From Actinosynnema sp040640215 (GTDB taxonomy: Bacteria; Actinomycetota; Actinomycetes; Mycobacteriales; Pseudonocardiaceae), in contig NZ_JBFABG010000006.1 in NCBI RefSeq assembly GCF_040640215.1, positions 1 through 64,000 on the forward strand: 64,000 nt of DNA, in the 5' to 3' direction. A program made the position numbers and the translations under genes. A model generated the notes under the pieces. The model ran no database searches, had not been told where the DNA came from, and was given only the letters and a program-made list of their open reading frames with translations. Below, in pieces: positions 51,348 to 60,683 of this stretch (positions are counted from its first letter, which is position 1; each line of letters opens with the position of its first letter).

Positions 51348-53543
51348 GTGGATTCCGTGGAGCGGGACGTGTGGGTGTCGCTGCGCGAAGCCCAGGCCGG
51401 GGAGCACGCGGAGAGCCGCACCGGGCGGCTGGCGGAACTCGTGCGCCGGGCCGACGCCGGCGACGTGCGGCGCGCCACCTACCTGTCCCGCCGGCTGCTC
51501 GCCGACGCCCACCGGGTCGACGGCCGGTGGGACGAGGTGTTCCGGCTGTTCCGCGAGTGCGTGGACGAGTACGACCACCGGCCGTGGCGGTTCGACGCCG
51601 ACGACGAGGTCTCGCTGCTGTCCTGGCACGCGCGGCTGGTCGGCTCCATGGTCGACTTCCCGGACCTCTCCCTGGTCGAGATCACCGCCGCGCTGGACGA
51701 CGTGGAGCGCCGCTTCCGGGCCGCCGGGATCGGGCTGCACGAGGTGCACGCGGCCCGGCTCGGGGTGGCCGCGCACGTGGGCGACCGGCCCACCGCCGAG
51801 CGCGCGTTCCGGCGGTGGGCGGCCACCGCGGACCCCGCCGGGGACGACCGGTGGCGGCGGCCGGTCGAGGTGGAGCACCTGCTGGCGCGCGGCGACGCGG
51901 AGTCCGCGGCCCGCGCGCACGAGCTGGCCCGGCCGGTGCCGGCCGACCCGTCCGCGGTCGACCGCGCGACCGTGCGGGTGCGGAGCCTGATGCTGCTGCC
52001 GGTGGCGCGGACCGGCGCGTGGCCACACGCCGCCGAGCTCTACCGGCGGCTGCTGCGCGGCATGGCCGGCGAGTTCCACTCGCTGGAGGAGCACGGCCGG
52101 ATCGTGGAGTTCTGCGCGCTCACCGGCAACGAGGACGCGGGCGTCGACTGGCTCGGGCCGCTGCGGGGCTTCCAGGCGCGCCGCCGGCCGCTGGCCACCA
52201 TGGAGTTCGCGACAGCCGTGGCGGTGCTGGCCCGGCGGATGGTGGAGCTGGGGCGCGGCGAGGTCGAGCTGGACCTGGGCGACGACCCGAACTCGGGCCG
52301 GTTCCGGGTGCTGGCCGACCGGATGCGCCGGCTCGCGCTGGACCTGGCCGACCGGTTCGACCGGCGCAACGGGACGTGCGCGCAGGGCGACCGGGTGCGC
52401 GCCCGGCTGGTGGCCGCGCCGCTGGTGGACCACCTGCCGCTGACCCCGACCACCCGCCGCCCGCTGACGACCGCGCCGCCGCCGCTGTCGCCCGCGCGGC
52501 TGCTGGACCGCGCCGAGTGGCACGACCCGCGCGGCGAGCCGGACGAGGCGCGGGCGTGCCTCGCGGCGCTGCCCGACGACCTGCCCGAGCACCTGGCCGC
52601 GCGGGCGGCGGAACTGAGGGCGTGGTTCTGCCAGGACCCCGGGACCGAACCGGAGCTGTGGCGGGCGGCGCAGGTCCACCGCCGGCACGGCGACGTGCGG
52701 CGGGCGCTGCTCGCGCACTGCCGGCTGGGCCTGTGGATCGTGGCCGACGGCCGGGCCGCCGACGGCGCGGCGCTGACCGCCGGGGCGCTGGCCGGGCTGC
52801 GCGGGCTGGGCGACGACGCGGCGTGCGCGTGGGGCGAGCACTGGGCCGCGTACGCGGCGGCGGCGCGGGGCCGGCTGGACGAGGCCGAGGAGGCGGTGCG
52901 GCGCGGGTTGCGGCACGCGACCGGCGACCCGCTCGCCCGGGGTTCGCTGCTGCTGGTGGACGCGGCGCTGTTCCCGGACCGCTCGGCGGCGTCGGCGCGC
53001 GCGGCGCTGATCGCGTTCGTGGACGCGGACGCTCCGGAGAAGGCGCTGGAAGCGTTGGCGCGCTTGGAGGACGCCGACGCGCACCACGACCTGGTGGACC
53101 CGCTGCTGGCCCGGCTCGCGGACCGGGAGGACCGCCTGGTGGGGCGGCTGCGCTACCTGCGGGCGTGCGCGCTGATGGCCGCGGGCCGGCTCGCCGAGGC
53201 GGTGGACGACCTGAACGAGGCGATCGGCCAGGCGTCGCTGCGGGCCGGCGGCGCGACCGCCGAGCAGTGGTGGCGGCTGGCGCGGGCGAACGACGCGGCG
53301 GGCCGCCACGAGGACGCGGTGGACGCGGGCCTGCGCGCGGCGAGCCTGCTGGACCACCTGGGCGACACCGGGGACCGGGTCCGGGCCGATCACGCCCGCT
53401 TCCTGGTGGCGGCGAACTTCCAGCGGCTGGGCGACGCGCCGGCGGCGCTGCGCGAGTACCGCCGGGTGGCCGACGGCGGCGGTCCGCTGGCCGCGTCGGC
53501 GTTCGTGGCGGGCAGCGCGCTGCTGGACGCCGAGCACGGGTGA
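51348..53543 (+). CDS. Large TPR-repeat protein
   Basis: A 731-residue soluble, mostly helical protein. TPR-like helix pairs recur throughout, clearest at the C-terminus: LRYLRACALMAAGRLAEAVD, WWRLARANDAAGRHEDAVDA and FLVAANFQRLGDAPAALREY, and in the middle WGEHWAAYAAAARGRLDEAE. The first 150 residues show no catalytic or DNA-binding motif. GTG 51348 has GGGGGGAG seven bases upstream. It is convergent, with a 28-base gap, to the caspase-vWA gene; TPR proteins are frequent partners or sensors of bacterial caspases, so a functional link is plausible but not proven. Confidence 0.78.
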   Translation: MDSVERDVWVSLREAQAGEHAESRTGRLAELVRRADAGDVRRATYLSRRLLADAHRVDGRWDEVFRLFRECVDEYDHRPWRFDADDEVSLLSWHARLVGSMVDFPDLSLVEITAALDDVERRFRAAGIGLHEVHAARLGVAAHVGDRPTAERAFRRWAATADPAGDDRWRRPVEVEHLLARGDAESAARAHELARPVPADPSAVDRATVRVRSLMLLPVARTGAWPHAAELYRRLLRGMAGEFHSLEEHGRIVEFCALTGNEDAGVDWLGPLRGFQARRRPLATMEFATAVAVLARRMVELGRGEVELDLGDDPNSGRFRVLADRMRRLALDLADRFDRRNGTCAQGDRVRARLVAAPLVDHLPLTPTTRRPLTTAPPPLSPARLLDRAEWHDPRGEPDEARACLAALPDDLPEHLAARAAELRAWFCQDPGTEPELWRAAQVHRRHGDVRRALLAHCRLGLWIVADGRAADGAALTAGALAGLRGLGDDAACAWGEHWAAYAAAARGRLDEAEEAVRRGLRHATGDPLARGSLLLVDAALFPDRSAASARAALIAFVDADAPEKALEALARLEDADAHHDLVDPLLARLADREDRLVGRLRYLRACALMAAGRLAEAVDDLNEAIGQASLRAGGATAEQWWRLARANDAAGRHEDAVDAGLRAASLLDHLGDTGDRVRADHARFLVAANFQRLGDAPAALREYRRVADGGGPLAASAFVAGSALLDAEHG

Positions 53544-53545
53544 GA

Positions 53546-53559
53546 CCCCGGCACCGGGG
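53546..53559. terminator. Short hairpin between convergent TPR and caspase genes
   Basis: CCCCGG (53546-53551) and CCGGGG (53554-53559) with a 2-base loop, in the 28-base convergent gap. Weak alone, but placed where a shared terminator is needed. Confidence 0.35.
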
Positions 53560-53571
53560 GCGAGCGGGCGG

Positions 53572-55215
53572 TCAGTGCGTGACCGACAGGCCCGCGACCA
53601 CGTCGAGGTAGAAGTCCGCGATGCGACCCAGGCCGGACTCGTCGGCGGACACCTCCTCGGCCCTGCTGCGCTCCGAGACCTTCGGGCCGCCGACCACGTG
53701 GGCGAGCGCGGAGGCGGCGGCGAAGCCGTCGCCCAGGCCGAGGGCCAGCACGGTGAGCGCCGCCGGCGGGTTGTCCACCAGCGCCTCGAACGCGCCGATC
53801 CACTGGTCGTTGGTGTCGGTCGGCCAGCCGTCGGTGAGGAACGCGACCACCACCTCGTCGGCCGCCCGGCCCCGCGCGGCCAGGCCCGCCACGTCCCGGT
53901 CGACCTGCTCGCGCAGCAGCGTGAACGCGGCGGCGTACGAGGTCGCGCCCCGCGCCCGCAGCGTCGGCACGGGCGTCGACGCGGCGGGCTCGTAGGACAT
54001 GGCCAGCACGGCGTGGGCCTGTGAACCGAAGTCGACCAGGCCGAACCGCAGCAGCTCCGCGCCGCGCGGGTCGTCGCCGATCCGCCGCAGGATCTCGGGT
54101 ATCGCCGCGTTGACCGCGTCGATCCGCCGCCCCGCCATCGACGCCGAGACGTCCACCACGAGGTAGAGCGGCACCACCGGCGCGGGGCGCACCGGGGGCG
54201 CGGGCTCCTCGACGGCCGGCGGCGGCTCGACCGCGCGCAGCAGTTCCCGGGCCCGCTCGGCGACCAGGGGCGCGTCCTGGGCGGCGATGAGCTGCAACCG
54301 CTGGTGGGCGGCCAGGACCTGGCCGGGCTCGGTGGAGGACAGCCACTCGCCGAGCGTCCGCACCCCGCCCTCCCGGACGAACGGCAACGGGCTCTCCAGG
54401 CTCGCGCCGAGCGACTCGGGCAGCGGCGTCGGCACGACGGTCGCGCCGAACGGGTTGCGGGCCAGGATGATCGCGTCCTCGCCCCGGAACAGCCAGCGCT
54501 GCGGCGTCTGCGTCGAGCCGTCGTCCCGGCGGACCCGGTCGGCGGCGTACTGGAAGGCGTCCTCGACGGTGACGTACCCGGTGTTGTCGCGGTCCGCCGC
54601 GCCGGAGCGCAGACCCTCGACCAGCGCCGCGGTGAACACCGACCCGCCGCGCCCCAGGGCCTCGCCCTCGAACGAGTACTCGGTGGCGCGCGACGCGGTG
54701 AGCACCGCGCGGCCCCGGCCGCCCGCGAGCCGGCGCTCCAGGTCCACCTCGGTCTCGGCCGCCTTCGCGCCGCGGTCGAACGCGCCGCTGAAGCAGCAGT
54801 CCAGGATCAGCACCTGGCGGCCGGCGCGGCACTCGTCCAGGCGCTCCAGCAGCCACCTCGCCTCGACCGCGGTGGAGGGCAACCGGTCCCGGTCGGTGTC
54901 GGTGGCGGCGAAGTAGAGCCGGCCGCGCGCGTCGAGCAGGCCGTGGCAGGAGAGGTAGACCACCACGAGTTCGTCGAAGGTCCGCTCGGCCAGGAACCGG
55001 TCGACGGTCCGCCGCACCTCGACCTCGGTGCCGTCGGGCACGACGGTGACCTCGAAGCCGCCGATCGCGGCGTCCCCCAGCACCTCGGTCATGCCGGTGG
55101 CGTCCACGACCGGGGCGCGCAGCCTGGCCAGCCGTTCGTCCGCGTACGCGCCGGTGGTCAGGACCAGGGCGGCACGCGGGTCGGCGGGCTTCGGGGCCGG
55201 ATGACGCAGGTGCAC
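53572..55215 (-). CDS. Caspase-like protease fused to a vWA domain
   Basis: A 547-residue protein. The N-terminal caspase (peptidase C14) domain, about 15-215, has the catalytic dyad: His91 in VVYLSCHGLLDARGR and Cys141 in VLILDCCFSGAFDRG; the substrate pocket strand TASRATEYSFEGE and VFTAALVEGL also fit. A helical linker (about 220-300) leads to a von Willebrand A domain with the MIDAS motif VVDVSASMAGR near 325 and FLTDGWPTDTND near 465. No signal peptide or membrane segment. GTG 55215 has GGAGGGG five bases upstream. Prokaryotic caspase-vWA proteins belong to predicted cell-suicide and immunity systems. Divergent from a membrane protein operon. Confidence 0.88.
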   Translation of the reverse strand: MHLRHPAPKPADPRAALVLTTGAYADERLARLRAPVVDATGMTEVLGDAAIGGFEVTVVPDGTEVEVRRTVDRFLAERTFDELVVVYLSCHGLLDARGRLYFAATDTDRDRLPSTAVEARWLLERLDECRAGRQVLILDCCFSGAFDRGAKAAETEVDLERRLAGGRGRAVLTASRATEYSFEGEALGRGGSVFTAALVEGLRSGAADRDNTGYVTVEDAFQYAADRVRRDDGSTQTPQRWLFRGEDAIILARNPFGATVVPTPLPESLGASLESPLPFVREGGVRTLGEWLSSTEPGQVLAAHQRLQLIAAQDAPLVAERARELLRAVEPPPAVEEPAPPVRPAPVVPLYLVVDVSASMAGRRIDAVNAAIPEILRRIGDDPRGAELLRFGLVDFGSQAHAVLAMSYEPAASTPVPTLRARGATSYAAAFTLLREQVDRDVAGLAARGRAADEVVVAFLTDGWPTDTNDQWIGAFEALVDNPPAALTVLALGLGDGFAAASALAHVVGGPKVSERSRAEEVSADESGLGRIADFYLDVVAGLSVTH

Positions 55216-55422
55216 GCGGTCCCCTCCCCTGGATGTCGGGAGACGAGGGTAACCGTGCGGTCCGGCGGTGCCGACGCGGTGCGGCCGTTCCGAGATCGAC
55301 TCGTCGCGGGGACTGGTCCGGACGAGTGAACCGGACCGGGTCGGGCGACGAGCGCGGGCGCGTGCGGTATATCTGCGGTCGCACCCGCCGCCCCGGCGGC
55401 CCGAGGCGTCGCGGAGGACGAG

Positions 55423-55905
55423 GTGGTGACCGGTTCCGGAGCGGTCGGCATGATCATCACGGCGGAGGAGGCACCTCCGTTCCTGGTCGACGGGTTCGGG
55501 CTGTGGGTGCTGCTCGCGGTGGTGACGGCCGGGGCGCTGGTGGGGATCGTGGTGCGGTCGGCGGTGCGGATGCGGTGGCAGGACGTCCGGGGAATCCACG
55601 TCAAGGTCACCTCGCGCGACCAGCACAGCTTCCTGCCGGTGCCGGGCACGCGCTCCCAGCGGCTCCGCTTCGCCATCGAGGTCGTCGGCGACAAGCTGCT
55701 GCTGCGGCACACGGCCGACGACGAACCCGCCTACGAGATCTACCGGGTGCGCTCGGGCGTGACGGGTTCGGGCGTGCGGCTGCGGCACCTCGACGGTCGG
55801 ACCTTCGCGCTGTCCGCCTACCAGCCGGTGACCATCGGGCCGGGCTTGGACGTGCTGTACGGGGAACCGTCTCCGACCTATCGGCGGGCCCGGTCCCTCC
55901 GGTGA
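55423..55905 (+). CDS. Membrane-anchored protein with beta-rich cytosolic domain
   Basis: A 160-residue protein with one transmembrane helix at about 24-46 (GLWVLLAVVTAGALVGIVVR) followed by a basic stretch and about 110 residues patterned as beta strands (RFAIEVVGDKLLLRHTADDE, SGVRLRHLDGRTFALSAYQ). No family recognised. GTG 55423 has GGAGG five bases upstream. It overlaps the next gene by four bases and diverges from the caspase gene across 207 bases, so it may be a membrane partner of the caspase system. Confidence 0.65.
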   Translation: MVTGSGAVGMIITAEEAPPFLVDGFGLWVLLAVVTAGALVGIVVRSAVRMRWQDVRGIHVKVTSRDQHSFLPVPGTRSQRLRFAIEVVGDKLLLRHTADDEPAYEIYRVRSGVTGSGVRLRHLDGRTFALSAYQPVTIGPGLDVLYGEPSPTYRRARSLR

Positions 55906-56663
55906 CGGCGCGGGTCGGGTCGCCGCCCGCGAGCCCGTCGCCCCTCGCGTCCGCGCCGGACGACGTCACCGGCGGGCCGGGTTTCCCCGCCGCGCTCCCA
56001 GCGGTATTCGACCAGCGGAGGCAGATCGTGCACACCGTCCCGAGCGATCGGGCCGCCGACCACCTGGCGCTGGCGCGGTCGCTGCGCGGCGCGGGGTCCG
56101 CGCCGGACGCGGCCCGCGTGCTGGCCGCGATCGAGGAAGCGGGCCCGCCGCCGGCGGCGGCGACGCGCTCGGCGATCCGCGACGTGCTGTGCGGCGCGGC
56201 GTTCGTCCAGCGCACCGCCGACGCTCCCGCGCCCATCGACGTGCTCGGCGCACAACTGCCGGCGGTCTACCCGGCGGTGGCGAGGCTGAGCTTCGGCGAC
56301 GCGCTGGAGGACGTCACGGTGCGGGACGAGGGCCCGCTGGCCGCGCTGCTCGCCGTGCTGCTGGACGCGAAGACCTCCGAAGCCCTGGTCGGGGAACTCC
56401 TCCGGCAGGCCCTGGCCGCCGGCAAGGCGGACCTGGTGACGCACGTCGTCGGCGTCCGGGAACTCCGCAAGCTCGGGGTGGGCGTCGAGACACCGGCGTG
56501 GCTGCCCCGACCGGCGGGGACGTCGCCCGTGCTCCTCCCGCTCACCGCGCCGCCGGAGATCCTGACCTGGCGGACGGCGCTGACGAGCGGACCGGTGCTG
56601 GCGCTGGCCGGCTTCCTGCTCTTCCTCTGCGGGTTGATCCTGGGACTGCTCCAGTACCCCTGA
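55902..56663 (+). CDS. Tail-anchored helical membrane protein
   Basis: A 253-residue protein. The cytosolic part is helical (HLALARSLRGAGSAPDAARV, LAALLAVLLDAKTSEALVGE) and a single C-terminal hydrophobic helix (LALAGFLLFLCGLILGLLQ, residues 232-250) anchors it in the membrane with almost no residues after it. No family recognised. The GTG at 55902 overlaps the stop of the upstream gene as GTGA. Topology, with the domain in the cytosol and the anchor at the extreme C-terminus, resembles effector-type membrane proteins, but no pore or enzyme motif is visible. Confidence 0.65.
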   Translation: MTARVGSPPASPSPLASAPDDVTGGPGFPAALPAVFDQRRQIVHTVPSDRAADHLALARSLRGAGSAPDAARVLAAIEEAGPPPAAATRSAIRDVLCGAAFVQRTADAPAPIDVLGAQLPAVYPAVARLSFGDALEDVTVRDEGPLAALLAVLLDAKTSEALVGELLRQALAAGKADLVTHVVGVRELRKLGVGVETPAWLPRPAGTSPVLLPLTAPPEILTWRTALTSGPVLALAGFLLFLCGLILGLLQYP

Positions 56664-56842
56664 CCGGGCAGCGGGTCGCACCGCGACGGCACCGCGATCA
56701 CGGGTTCGGAGGGCTGCTCCGAACCACTGCTTCCGCGCGCCCGCACCGACCGGCGGGGGTGGCGGGCCGGTCGCCGCCGGTGCGACCGGCTACCCCGGGG
56801 CTGGTGGCGGACGGCGTCGCCGCGTACCGCAGGATCTCCGGT

Positions 56843-58411
56843 ATGAGCCGACCTTTCACCGCCGCCGACCTGCGCCGCTGGGAGGCGCACGCCGTGCCGG
56901 CGTGGGTCTACAAAGGCGTGCTGCTGGCCGGTTGGGGGTTCGCCTTCGGCTACGCCATCACCACGCCGACCACGTGCACGTCGGCCGCCCCGTGCCACCC
57001 CGACGCGTGGCTGTCGGTGGTCGCGGCGGCGCTGCTGGCCACGCCCGTGCTGCTGTGGCGCGAACCGGTGCTGGGATGCGCCCTGGGCGCGGGTTTCGGG
57101 CTGGTGGAGATGATGTCCGAGGCCGACGAGGGCATCCGGCTCGCGTTCGGCCTGCACGGCCTGGCGTGCGCGCTGGTGGCGCTGTGGCTGGTCGAGGCGC
57201 GGCGGGCGCAGCACCGGGTGGTGGGGCCGATCAGCGCGCCGGTCCGGGTGCCGCGCGCGACGCCCGTGCGGTTCACCGGGCGCACGGTGGTGGCGCTGCT
57301 GATGCTGCTGGTGGGGGTGCTGGCGCTGGTGAAGTACCTGGTCGACGCCACGGAGCTGGACGAGCACACTGTGGCGGCGGTCCGGGTCGGCGGCACGGTG
57401 ACGGCGGTCGGCGAGCACGACGTGACGGTCCGGCTGCCGTCGTCGCAGCGGACGTTCGACGTGCTGTCCACCGAGGGCTACGCCGTCGGGGCGGACGTGC
57501 CGGTGCGGGTGGACGGCGGGTGGGCGGAACTGGTCGCCGAGCCCCGTGACGTGACGTTCCCGCTGACCGTGATGGCGGTGTCGCTGGGCATGGCGGCGTT
57601 CCTGCGGTTGCGCGACCTGGCCGGCCGGCGCGCGTGGCAGCGGGTGTTCGCCGGCCCGTCGCCGGCGGTGGAGGTGCTGGTGCGGGCGGACCAGCGGGGC
57701 CGGGCGGTGCTGCACACCGTGGACGGCCGGCCGTTCGCGTCGGTGCCGGTGTCGCGGCCGTTCGAGGACGACCGGATGCTGGCGGTCGGCGACCTGAGCC
57801 ACGGCGGCTGGGTGGTGCTGTCGGGCCCGGACGGGGTGCTGCTGCCCACCCGGCCGTTGCGGGCGGGCCACCGGGAGCTGCCCCGCTCCGACGGTCCGGG
57901 CGAGGAGCTCCTGGGCGTGGCCCTGGAAGTCCCGCCGCTGCCCTACCCGGTGCCGCCGCTCCGGCGGGACGTGGTGGCCGGGCGGTGGCTGTTCGCGGCG
58001 GCGCTGTTCCTGGTGGTGGGTGCGACGACGGTGGACGGGCCGGTGGTGCTGACGGCCCTGTGGACGGCGGGGACGTGCGTGCTGGCGGGCTGGGTGCGGG
58101 CGCGGCCGTCGGCGGTGTTCCACCGGGACGGCGCGTCGGTCCGGTCGTGGCTGCGGACCTACCGCGTGCCGTGGTCGGCGGTGACGTCGATCCGCCGGGA
58201 CGGCGACCGGCTGGTGCTGGAACTGGAGTCGGGGGCGCGGTTCACCCTCGCCCCGAGCCGACGCCCGGTGGCCGAACTGGGCGCGCTCGCCCGCCGGCTG
58301 CACGACCTGGCCCCGGCCCGCGACGACGACGTGACCACGCGGTTCGGCGGTGTCCTGCCGGTCGTGCTGTGCTTCGCCATCGCGGCCGGCGCGGTCCTCT
58401 GGCTGACGTAG
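56843..58411 (+). CDS. Multi-pass membrane protein with PH-like domain
   Basis: A 522-residue membrane protein. Hydrophobic segments lie at about 24-44, 56-74, 80-96, 108-122, 152-172, 235-252, 383-402, 406-422 and 505-520. A soluble stretch between 175 and 230 is beta-rich, and the C-terminal region SAVFHRDGASVRSWLRTYRV, VPWSAVTSIRRDGDRLVLEL is a bacterial PH-like module. No transporter motif is recognised. ATG 56843 lacks a strong ribosome site, so the start could be an upstream GTG. It follows the caspase locus at a distance of 180 bases and may be independent. Confidence 0.65.
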   Translation: MSRPFTAADLRRWEAHAVPAWVYKGVLLAGWGFAFGYAITTPTTCTSAAPCHPDAWLSVVAAALLATPVLLWREPVLGCALGAGFGLVEMMSEADEGIRLAFGLHGLACALVALWLVEARRAQHRVVGPISAPVRVPRATPVRFTGRTVVALLMLLVGVLALVKYLVDATELDEHTVAAVRVGGTVTAVGEHDVTVRLPSSQRTFDVLSTEGYAVGADVPVRVDGGWAELVAEPRDVTFPLTVMAVSLGMAAFLRLRDLAGRRAWQRVFAGPSPAVEVLVRADQRGRAVLHTVDGRPFASVPVSRPFEDDRMLAVGDLSHGGWVVLSGPDGVLLPTRPLRAGHRELPRSDGPGEELLGVALEVPPLPYPVPPLRRDVVAGRWLFAAALFLVVGATTVDGPVVLTALWTAGTCVLAGWVRARPSAVFHRDGASVRSWLRTYRVPWSAVTSIRRDGDRLVLELESGARFTLAPSRRPVAELGALARRLHDLAPARDDDVTTRFGGVLPVVLCFAIAAGAVLWLT

Positions 58412-58471
58412 GGGCGCTGGTCGTGGCGGGCCGCGCGCACGTCGTGTCCCGACGTCACCGATCGGTGCACT

Positions 58472-58477
58472 TAGGCT
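58472..58477 (+). promoter_or_regulatory. -10 box TAGGCT of the HD-domain gene
   Basis: TAGGCT ends seven bases before the GTG at 58485 and no ribosome site precedes that codon, predicting leaderless translation. Confidence 0.5.
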
Positions 58478-58484
58478 CACCGCC

Positions 58485-59096
58485 GTGGACTTCTTCACCG
58501 GACCCGACACCCCGGCGGCCCGCGCCGCCCTCGACGTGTGCCACGAGCACGCCGAACCCTGGCTGCGCAACCACTCGCTGCGCGCGTACTCCTGGGCCGC
58601 CGCCCACGCCGCGACGCACGGGATCGACCACGACGCCGAGCTCCTCTACGTGGCCGCGCTGCTGCACGACCTGGCGCTGACCCCGGCGTTCGACAGCCAC
58701 CTCCTCCCGTTCGAGGTGGCCGGCGGCCAGGTGGCCAAGGTGTTCGCGGCGGGCGCGGGGTGGGCCGCGCCGCGCCGCGACCGGCTGGCCGAGGTGATCG
58801 TGCGGCACATGCGCGACGACGTCCCGGCCGAGCAGGACCCGGAGAGCCACCTCCTCCAGGTCGCGGTCAGCGCCGACGTCTCCGGCCGCCGCCTGGCCGG
58901 GTTCACCGACACCTTCACCGCCGCGCTGCTGCACCGGTTCCCGCGCCTGGGTTTCGCGCCCGCCTTCCTCGACCGGGCCCGGGACCAGGCCGGGCGCAAA
59001 CCCGACTGCGCCGCCGCCGACCTGTTCCGCACCGGCTGGGAGACCCGCGTGCTGGGCAACCCGCTGGACCCGCCCGCGCCGGGTCCGACGGGCTGA
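58485..59096 (+). CDS. HD-domain hydrolase
   Basis: A 203-residue metal-dependent HD-superfamily protein. The metal site is His in LRNHSLRAY (about residue 29), the HD pair in VAALLHDLALT (about 63) and further His in IVRHMRDD (about 107). The pattern is close to cyanamide-hydratase-like and uncharacterised HD phosphohydrolases; substrate unknown. GTG 58485 is leaderless by position of TAGGCT. A strong terminator follows, so it is a single-gene unit. Confidence 0.82.
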   Translation: MDFFTGPDTPAARAALDVCHEHAEPWLRNHSLRAYSWAAAHAATHGIDHDAELLYVAALLHDLALTPAFDSHLLPFEVAGGQVAKVFAAGAGWAAPRRDRLAEVIVRHMRDDVPAEQDPESHLLQVAVSADVSGRRLAGFTDTFTAALLHRFPRLGFAPAFLDRARDQAGRKPDCAAADLFRTGWETRVLGNPLDPPAPGPTG

Positions 59097-59159
59097 CCCG
59101 GCCGCCCCGGTGCGCCGGCGCGGCCCCGGTGGCTTGCGAGAACCCGTAGTGGTCGCGGT

Positions 59160-59207
59160 CCGACCCGCCGGGGGCCGCGCCGCGCGCCGCGACCCCCGGC
59201 AGGTCGG
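59160..59207 (+). terminator. Terminator after the HD-domain gene
   Basis: An 8-base inner stem GCCGGGGG (59167-59174) / CCCCCGGC (59193-59200) is extended by CCGACC and GGTCGG across one mismatch, giving 14 paired bases. Confidence 0.65.
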
Positions 59208-59324
59208 ATTTCCCCACCGCTCCAACCAGTTGACGCGAGTGCGCGCTCCGACGTGCCGGGAGTCCCGGCAGAACGCGCGGTCATCTCACCATCCCGGGGG
59301 ACGCTGATTCCAGCCCACCGGCGC

Positions 59325-59330
59325 TAGCGT
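59325..59330 (+). promoter_or_regulatory. -10 box TAGCGT of the HAF-repeat gene
   Basis: TAGCGT lies 39 bases before the ATG at 59370, which has its own GGAG site, so this transcript has a short conventional leader. A TTGACG at 59230 is too far upstream to pair with it. Confidence 0.4.
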
Positions 59331-59369
59331 CCGGGTCGCGCCGCCACGTACACCACATCGGAGCCACCC

Positions 59370-60482
59370 ATGCCCCACAAGCGTGTCCTGGTACCACTGC
59401 TGCTGGCGGCTGCCCTGCCGCTCGCGCTCACCACGCCCGCCGAGGCCGCGCCCCGGGTCACCGTCACCGAGCTCCCCGCGCTCGCCGGCGGTACCTCCCG
59501 CGTGATCGCGCTCAACGACAACGGCCAGGTCGCCGGCACCCACTCCGGCAACACCGGCTCGCGCGTCGTGCTGTGGGAGAACGGCACGCCGGTCGACCTC
59601 GGTCGCGGCAACGCCACGGCGATCAACCGGCTGGGGCAGGTGCTCGGCCTGGAGTCGTGGAGCGGCGGCGGGACCTACCAGCAGCACCCCCGGCTCTGGC
59701 ACAACGGCACGACCACCAACCTCGCCCCGTCCGGGGCCGGGTGGGTGATCGCGACGGCGATCAACTCGAACGGCGACGTGCCGATGACGTACTCGCGCTC
59801 CCCCTACGGCTACCACCAGGAAGCCTCGGCCGTGTGGAAGACCGGCGGGCACGTGGAACTGCCGATGAGCGGCCCGCACCTGGGCATCTCGGTGATCAAC
59901 GACCGCGGTCTGGTCGCCGGCACCCAGACGGCGATGTTCGGCGACGCCAAGAGCGCGTTCCGGTGCCAGGACGGGTCGTGCTCGGGCCTGGCCGCCGTGG
60001 CCGGGACCGGGCCGTACGCGGTGGTGGCCGTGAACGAGTCGGGCGTGATCGTCGGCAACCGCGACAACCAGCCGCTGCGCTGGCAGGGCACCACCGTCAC
60101 GGTGCTGCCGGGCGGGGTGGGCGCGGTCGCGTCCTCGCCGCAGGCGGTCAACGAGTGCGGTGACATCGTCGGGTGGACGCAGGACGCGTCGGGTGTCCGG
60201 CGGGCCACCGTGTGGCGCGGCGGTCGCCAGGTGGTGCTCAACGTGCCGGGACCGGCCGAGGCCACGGCGATCAACGACGCGGGCGACATCATCGGCTACA
60301 GCTCGGCGACGGGGCAGCAGCGCGCGTTCCTGTGGCGTCACGGCCGGGTCGTCGACCTGGGCACCCTGGGCGGCGCGACCAGCTCGCCGGTGGCGTTGAA
60401 CAACAACGGGACCGTCGTCGGCACGTCGACCAACGCCGACGGCTCGGCTCGCGCGGTGAAGTGGCAGGTGCGCGGCCGGTAG
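59370..60482 (+). CDS. Secreted HAF-repeat protein
   Basis: A 370-residue exported protein. Signal peptide to about residue 26 (LVPLLLAAALPLALTTPAEA-APR). The mature protein is built of about seven 40-45 residue units with the pattern A-x-x-N-x-x-G-x-V-x-G followed by a Trp-containing strand: VIALNDNGQVAGTHSG, ATAINRLGQVLGLES, VVAVNESGVIVGNRD, PQAVNECGDIVGWTQD, ATAINDAGDIIGYSS, PVALNNNGTVVGTST. This is the HAF repeat, predicted to fold as a beta-propeller; no catalytic motif is seen. ATG 59370 follows GGAG by seven bases. Confidence 0.82.
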   Translation: MPHKRVLVPLLLAAALPLALTTPAEAAPRVTVTELPALAGGTSRVIALNDNGQVAGTHSGNTGSRVVLWENGTPVDLGRGNATAINRLGQVLGLESWSGGGTYQQHPRLWHNGTTTNLAPSGAGWVIATAINSNGDVPMTYSRSPYGYHQEASAVWKTGGHVELPMSGPHLGISVINDRGLVAGTQTAMFGDAKSAFRCQDGSCSGLAAVAGTGPYAVVAVNESGVIVGNRDNQPLRWQGTTVTVLPGGVGAVASSPQAVNECGDIVGWTQDASGVRRATVWRGGRQVVLNVPGPAEATAINDAGDIIGYSSATGQQRAFLWRHGRVVDLGTLGGATSSPVALNNNGTVVGTSTNADGSARAVKWQVRGR

Positions 60483-60530
60483 ACCGTCGGGGGCCGGACG
60501 GGTGATCCACGTCCGGCGAACGCCTCGGAC

Positions 60531-60560
60531 CTCGGCCGGGAACCGCGGTTTCCGGCCGAG
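60531..60560. terminator. Long palindrome in the convergent gap
   Basis: A 30-base near-perfect palindrome (CTCGGCCGGGAACCG / CGGTTTCCGGCCGAG, one mismatch) between the convergent HAF-repeat and sigma factor genes. Confidence 0.6.
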
Positions 60561-60568
60561 GTGCCCAC

Positions 60569-60587
60569 TTCCCGAAGACTTCGGGAA
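60569..60587. terminator. Second terminator in the convergent gap
   Basis: TTCCCGAAG (60569-60577) and CTTCGGGAA (60579-60587) are perfect 9-base arms around one base, eight bases after the previous palindrome. The two probably stop transcription from opposite directions. Confidence 0.5.
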
Positions 60588-60683
60588 CCCGTGACCCCCG
60601 GGCCGGTCCACCGCGATCGCGGCCGGGCGAAACGCCGGAACACCGGCCGCCCGCCGAACTCCGGACAGGCGGCCCGGCGCGGG

